A DNA stretch of 56,556 bases from Streptomyces sporangiiformans (GTDB lineage Bacteria; Actinomycetota; Actinomycetes; Streptomycetales; Streptomycetaceae): NCBI RefSeq assembly GCF_005768555.2, contig NZ_VCHX02000118.1:1-56556 (forward strand), in the 5' to 3' direction. Under the pieces are notes generated by a model. That model made no database searches. It saw only the letters and a program-made list of their open reading frames with translations, and had not been told where the DNA came from. Every line of letters starts with the position of its first letter. Within the stretch, counting starts at the first letter, position 1. Below, piece by piece: positions 53,140 to 56,556 of the stretch. A program made the translations under genes and the position numbers.

Positions 53140-54351
53140 ATGCAAGTGACGAACCGGGCGATACGGGCTGTCAACGAGCTGACGACCCGGTGGGCCGGGG
53201 CGTCAGCCGGCGGCACGGCCTTCTCGGCGGCCGGGGTGTGGCCGCTCCTGGCCCTCCTGACGGACGGAGCGGCGGGCCCGGCGCGTGCGGAGCTGGCGGA
53301 GGCGGTGGACCTGCCGGCCGGGGAAGCCGCAGCCGCGGGGCGGGAGTTGCTGAGCGCCATGGCCGGGATGCGGGGGCTGGACTCGGCCGTCGGACTGTGG
53401 ACCAAGCGGACGCTGGAACTGCGGGAGGAGTGGGAGGCGGGGCTGCCGACGGCGGTGCACGGGGTGCTCACGGGTCGCGAGGAGACCGACAGGGAAGCTC
53501 TGGACGCCTGGGCGGCCAAGCGGACCGGCGGTCTGATCGAGCGGATGCCCGTACCCCTGACCGACCGGACCGAGATGGTTCTCGCGAGCGCGCTCGCCCT
53601 GCGCACCGAATGGTTCCGCCCGTTCAAGGAGTACCCCGTCCGGCCGCGCAGTGGGCCGTGGCAGAAGCGGACGCTGCGGGGGCTGCGCCGCTCGACCCGT
53701 CTGCTGGACCGGGTCGGGGTCGCGGACACCCCGTACGGGGCCGTCACCGAGCTGAAGGTGCTGGGCAATACCGGCATCGACGTCCATCTCCTGCTCGGCG
53801 AGGAGCGGATGAGCCCCGGCCAGGTGCTGGGCGCCGGCGTGGACGTGCTGGGCCGCCGTCATGCGGTCGTCCCGGGACACGAACTGCCGTACGGCGAGGC
53901 GGGCCCCGGCCTCCGGGTGGAGAAGGAGCGCTGCGTGACTCCTCAGCCGCCGTCCCTGGACGTCACCACCGTCGCCTTCGACCTGTCCGCCGACCACGAT
54001 CTGCTGCATCTGCACGGCCTGTTCGGCCTCACCACGGCGCGGGACGAGTCCCGAGGACACTTCCCGGGCATCAGCGCCCAGCCCCTGTGCGTGGGGTCGG
54101 CCCAGCAGTCCACCACGGCCACGTTCGGCGCCCTCGGCTTCCGGGCCGCGTCCGTGACGGCGCTCGCCGCCGCACCCGGGGGCGGGATACCCGAGCTGCG
54201 GTACACGACCACCACGATCGACGCCACGTTCGATCGCCCCTTCGGCTTCCTCGCCCTGAACCGCTCCTCGCGCCTCGTCCTCGCGGCGGGCTGGGTCACG
54301 GACCCGACGCCGTACCGCGAGGACGAGGACCGCTCGCCTTCACGGACGTAA
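53140..54351 (+). CDS. Serpin-family protein
   Basis: A 403-aa protein starting at ATG 53140 behind GGGGGCGG. The C-terminal signature FDRPFGFLALNRSSRLVLAA (the serpin breach/shutter strand) and the preceding segment FGALGFRAASVTALAAAPGG, in the position of the reactive-centre loop, support the assignment. The small-residue hinge typical of inhibitory serpins is only partly present (TATFGALGFRAA). No signal peptide is visible. Serpins inhibit serine or cysteine proteases, and targets of the actinobacterial ones are mostly unknown. Confidence 0.82.
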   Translation: MQVTNRAIRAVNELTTRWAGASAGGTAFSAAGVWPLLALLTDGAAGPARAELAEAVDLPAGEAAAAGRELLSAMAGMRGLDSAVGLWTKRTLELREEWEAGLPTAVHGVLTGREETDREALDAWAAKRTGGLIERMPVPLTDRTEMVLASALALRTEWFRPFKEYPVRPRSGPWQKRTLRGLRRSTRLLDRVGVADTPYGAVTELKVLGNTGIDVHLLLGEERMSPGQVLGAGVDVLGRRHAVVPGHELPYGEAGPGLRVEKERCVTPQPPSLDVTTVAFDLSADHDLLHLHGLFGLTTARDESRGHFPGISAQPLCVGSAQQSTTATFGALGFRAASVTALAAAPGGGIPELRYTTTTIDATFDRPFGFLALNRSSRLVLAAGWVTDPTPYREDEDRSPSRT

Positions 54352-54400
54352 CACAGCGGCCATGTGCCAGTCATGACACAACGCCACCAAACGCCCCCTT

Positions 54401-54406
54401 TAGTCT
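54401..54406 (+). promoter_or_regulatory. Candidate -10 element for a leaderless transcript
   Basis: TAGTCT lies six bases before the ATG at 54413, where no Shine-Dalgarno is present. This spacing would put the transcript start at the ATG itself, as in leaderless Streptomyces genes. A weak ATGACA at 54373 is too far for a normal -35. Confidence 0.45.
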
Positions 54407-54412
54407 GCGCTC

Positions 54413-55540
54413 ATGACTCCACTGCCGGATCGCTTCTGCCCGAGGGACGGCACGCGTGTCCCCGTGGACTCGCTCGCCTGGTGCTGCCCGGCCTGTCGCG
54501 GTCCGCTCGACCTCGATTTCGCTCCGACCCCGGCTACCCTCAAATCCCTTGTGGGCCGGGTGAATTCACTGTGGCGGTACGCCGAGTGCCTGCCCCTGGC
54601 CGCACCGTCGGTGTCACTCGGCGAGGGCCGTACGCCGCTGGTCCCGCTGAAGGACGGCGTTTCGGCCAAACTGGACTTCCTGATGCCGACGCTCTCGTTC
54701 AAGGATCGCGGGGCGGTGATGCTGGCCGAGCTGGCGCTGCGACTGAGCCCGCGCCGGGTCGTCGCGGACAGCAGCGGCAACGCGGGCACGGCGATCGCCG
54801 CGTACTGCGCCCGCGCACAACTGCCGTGCACTGTATACGTCCCTGACGGTACGTCAGCCAAGAAGCTGGAGCAGATCGGAGCGCACGGCGCCCGGCTCGA
54901 AGTGGTCCCCGGCGACCGGGAGGCGGCCGCGCGGGCGGCCCGGGAGGCAGCGGACGAGGAGGGCACGTTCTACGCCAGCCACGTCTTCAACCCGTACTTC
55001 CTGCACGGCACGAAGACCTACGTCCACGAACTCTGGGAGGACCTCGGCGGACGACTTCCCGAGGTGCTCGTCGTGCCCGTCGGCAACGGGACGCTGCTGC
55101 TGGGCGCCGCTCTCGCGGTGGCCGAGCTGTACGCGGCGGGACTGATCGACCGGCGGCCCGCGCTGTACGCGGTCCAGTCCGCCGCGGTGGCGCCCCTCGC
55201 CCACGCCTGGGACGAGGGCGCGGACGACCTCGTCGGGGTCACGCCGATGGCCTCCACCGTCGCGGAGGGCATCGCCATCCCGCGCCCGCCGCGGGCCCGG
55301 CAGATCCTGCGGGCGGTCCGCGAGTCCGGGGGAACCTTCCTCACGGTGACCGAGGACCAGATCCGGCACGCCCAGCGGGACTTGGCCTCGCGCGGGCTGT
55401 ACGTCGAGTCGACGGGGGTCGCCTGCTGGGCTGCCGTCAGGGAGGGCGTACCGGGGAACCGTACGGCTGTCGTGCCGCTGTGCGGGGCGGGACTGAAGAC
55501 GGGACTCGCGCGGAGGGAAGAGGAATTGTCGGGCTCCTGA
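54413..55540 (+). CDS. Threonine-synthase-like PLP enzyme
   Basis: A 375-aa fold-type II PLP protein. A zinc-ribbon-like N-terminus (C9, then C24, C25, C28) precedes LGEGRTPLVPL. The Schiff-base lysine K97 lies in LSFKDRGA, and the phosphate loop is SSGNAGT. The Gly-rich VPVGNGTLLLGAA follows. The arrangement matches threonine synthase family members, yet a main thrC is probably elsewhere and this may be a paralogue. The start lacks a ribosome-binding site. It is transcribed on the plus strand after the serpin gene, 61 bases away. Confidence 0.86.
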   Translation: MTPLPDRFCPRDGTRVPVDSLAWCCPACRGPLDLDFAPTPATLKSLVGRVNSLWRYAECLPLAAPSVSLGEGRTPLVPLKDGVSAKLDFLMPTLSFKDRGAVMLAELALRLSPRRVVADSSGNAGTAIAAYCARAQLPCTVYVPDGTSAKKLEQIGAHGARLEVVPGDREAAARAAREAADEEGTFYASHVFNPYFLHGTKTYVHELWEDLGGRLPEVLVVPVGNGTLLLGAALAVAELYAAGLIDRRPALYAVQSAAVAPLAHAWDEGADDLVGVTPMASTVAEGIAIPRPPRARQILRAVRESGGTFLTVTEDQIRHAQRDLASRGLYVESTGVACWAAVREGVPGNRTAVVPLCGAGLKTGLARREEELSGS

Positions 55541-55626
55541 ACGGCGGCCACGAACGCTGGGCCCATGAACGGTGGGCCCCATGAACGGTGGATTCCTGAA
55601 CGGTGGATTCTTGAACGGCGTGGCCC
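55533..55626. repeat. Degenerate 15-bp tandem repeat at the gene end
   Basis: Units of the form TGAACGGTGGATTC follow one another at least five times between 55533 and 55626, varying at the third base (TGAACGGCGGCCAC, ATGAACGGTGGGCC, CTGAACGGTGGATTC, TTGAACGGCGTGGCC). The first unit contains the stop codon of the threonine-synthase-like gene. It is a small minisatellite without a gene of its own. Confidence 0.7.
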
Positions 55627-55672
55627 ACCGGACCTCACGCCGAGGAGGCGAGGCCGGCCGCGGAAGCGGGCT

Positions 55673-56554
55673 TCAACCGAAGCGGTGCAGCAGCCGCCGG
55701 TACAGGCCGGGAGCGACACCGCGTACGCGACCGGGCAGATGGAGCCAGGACGGTACGTAGGCGTCCTCGCGTCCGTGCCGGACGGCATCCCAGACGACGT
55801 CGGCCACCTCGCCGGCCGGCACGGGGCACGGCCAGGAGCGCTGGTAGGGGGCGCCGCGCCGCTCGAAGAACGCCGTGTCCACGGCCGCCGGCACGACATG
55901 CGTCACTCCGGTGCCGGTGCCGCGCAGCTCCTGCCGCAGCGCCTCGGCGAAGGCTGCGACGGCGGCCTTGGCGGCCGAGTACACCGCTTCCTCCCGTACA
56001 CCCACCATCCCCGCGACCGATCCGAGGAGCACGACGCGTCCGTGGCCGGCCGCCACCATGGAGGGCAGCACCGCCCGTACCAGGTGGAGCGTCGCGTTGA
56101 GGTCCACGGACAGCAGCCGGTCGATGGCCGAGTGCGGCATGGACACAAAGGGCCCGGCCCAGCCGATCCCCGCCCCGGCGACCAGCAGGTCGATCTGTCC
56201 GGCCACGCGGAGCGCGGACTCGGCCAGCAGGCGAGGACCGTCCGGAGCGGCGAGGTCGGCGGGCAGAATCCTGGCCGTCGTACCGGCGGCCGTCTTCTCC
56301 AGCCCGTCCCGGTCCCGGCCGCTGAGCAGCAGCTGCCACTCGCCCTCGCCCCGGCCCGCGCCGTCGCCCTCGGCGAAGCGTCGCGCGATCGCGGCGCCGA
56401 TGCCCGAGGACGCGCCCGTCACCAGCGCCACCCGCGGGCCGCCGCGCAGGACCGGCGCCTGCTTCCTCACCACCCTCGCGGGGCGGGGCGGGGCCGCCGG
56501 GCGCGGATCACCGGGTCTCGCCTCAGCGTTGTAGGTGGAGCCGGACTGCGTCAT
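55673..56554 (-). CDS. Short-chain dehydrogenase/reductase
   Basis: A 293-aa NAD(P)-dependent SDR. The first 38 residues are a Pro/Ala/Arg-rich extension. It has the cofactor motif TGASSGIG (46-53), the inner motif AGAGIG, and the catalytic S169 (LLGSVAG), Y182 and K186 (YSAAK). Substrate cannot be inferred. The C-terminus (PGLYRRLLHRFG) is basic, as in membrane-associated SDRs that act on lipids. The ATG at 56554 is the last complete feature; the window ends two bases upstream. Confidence 0.9.
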   Translation of the reverse strand: MTQSGSTYNAEARPGDPRPAAPPRPARVVRKQAPVLRGGPRVALVTGASSGIGAAIARRFAEGDGAGRGEGEWQLLLSGRDRDGLEKTAAGTTARILPADLAAPDGPRLLAESALRVAGQIDLLVAGAGIGWAGPFVSMPHSAIDRLLSVDLNATLHLVRAVLPSMVAAGHGRVVLLGSVAGMVGVREEAVYSAAKAAVAAFAEALRQELRGTGTGVTHVVPAAVDTAFFERRGAPYQRSWPCPVPAGEVADVVWDAVRHGREDAYVPSWLHLPGRVRGVAPGLYRRLLHRFG

Positions 56555-56556
56555 CG

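Noticed and set aside
55437..55628. A 63-residue minus-strand frame with VQEST repeats
   Set aside because: It translates the minisatellite and the antisense of the threonine-synthase-like gene; no ribosome-binding site.

Overview
The window is a high-GC actinobacterial chromosome segment, almost certainly Streptomyces. The evidence is the extreme third-position GC, frequent GTG/TTG starts, a mycothiol gene (mshB), a complete bldK oligopeptide-permease operon, serpin and SpoIIE-phosphatase families typical of the genus, and dispersed palindromic repeats of a kind common in Streptomyces intergenic DNA. The gene order (dapE/dapC/fdxA, mshB, bldK, typA, sdh) looks like conserved chromosome core rather than an island. 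I see no transposase, integrase, prophage, tRNA, rRNA or CRISPR.

Left part (1-13.2 kb): a LOG-family protein, dapE, a membrane-anchored lysozyme-like protein, a small secreted protein, dapC, the 7Fe ferredoxin fdxA, a GNAT enzyme, a SirB1/transglutaminase-like protein and a metallo-beta-lactamase-fold hydrolase. Then, on the minus strand, come a small membrane protein, mshB, a DUF6113-like membrane protein translationally coupled to mshB, and a large membrane protein with a collagen-like Gly-Pro region and a YoaR/VanW-type extracytoplasmic domain. An S9 prolyl-oligopeptidase follows on the plus strand.

Middle (15.7-35.1 kb): three complete peptide ABC-importer cassettes sit side by side. Cassette III (minus, SBP-B-C-D-F order) is divergent from cassette II (plus, C-SBP-B-D-F order). 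Cassette II is convergent with the third cassette, which I recognise as bldKABCDE (minus, the same unusual C-SBP-B-D-F order). Cassette II therefore looks like an inverted paralogue of bldK, and the two share a 248-bp perfect inverted repeat inside their last ATPase genes. A GNAT gene and a VOC gene separate them. Uptake of extracellular oligopeptides by BldK is needed for aerial development in S. coelicolor. Together with the S9 peptidase and the orphan peptide-binding lipoprotein next to typA, this makes about 26 kb rich in peptide sensing and scavenging genes.

Right part (35.5-56.5 kb): typA, an orphan 812-aa peptide-binding lipoprotein with a large charged insertion, a succinate dehydrogenase operon of the mycobacterial Sdh1 kind (small protein, 5-TM anchor, sdhA, sdhB) preceded by a structured leader with mutually exclusive pairings, and two membrane proteins. 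A PAS-PAS-GAF-PP2C-HATPase phosphatase and a separate RsbW-like HATPase protein follow, then a NUDIX hydrolase, a tiny SPOR-like protein, a GntR/UTRA regulator, a DUF4190/septum-formation-like membrane protein divergent from a serpin, a probably leaderless threonine-synthase-like PLP enzyme and an SDR oxidoreductase at the right edge.

The best candidates for something undescribed are the bldK/bldK-like inverted pair with its conversion-like tract, the Tat-type signal on the cassette II binding protein, the switch-like RNA upstream of sdh and the collagen-like YoaR protein.
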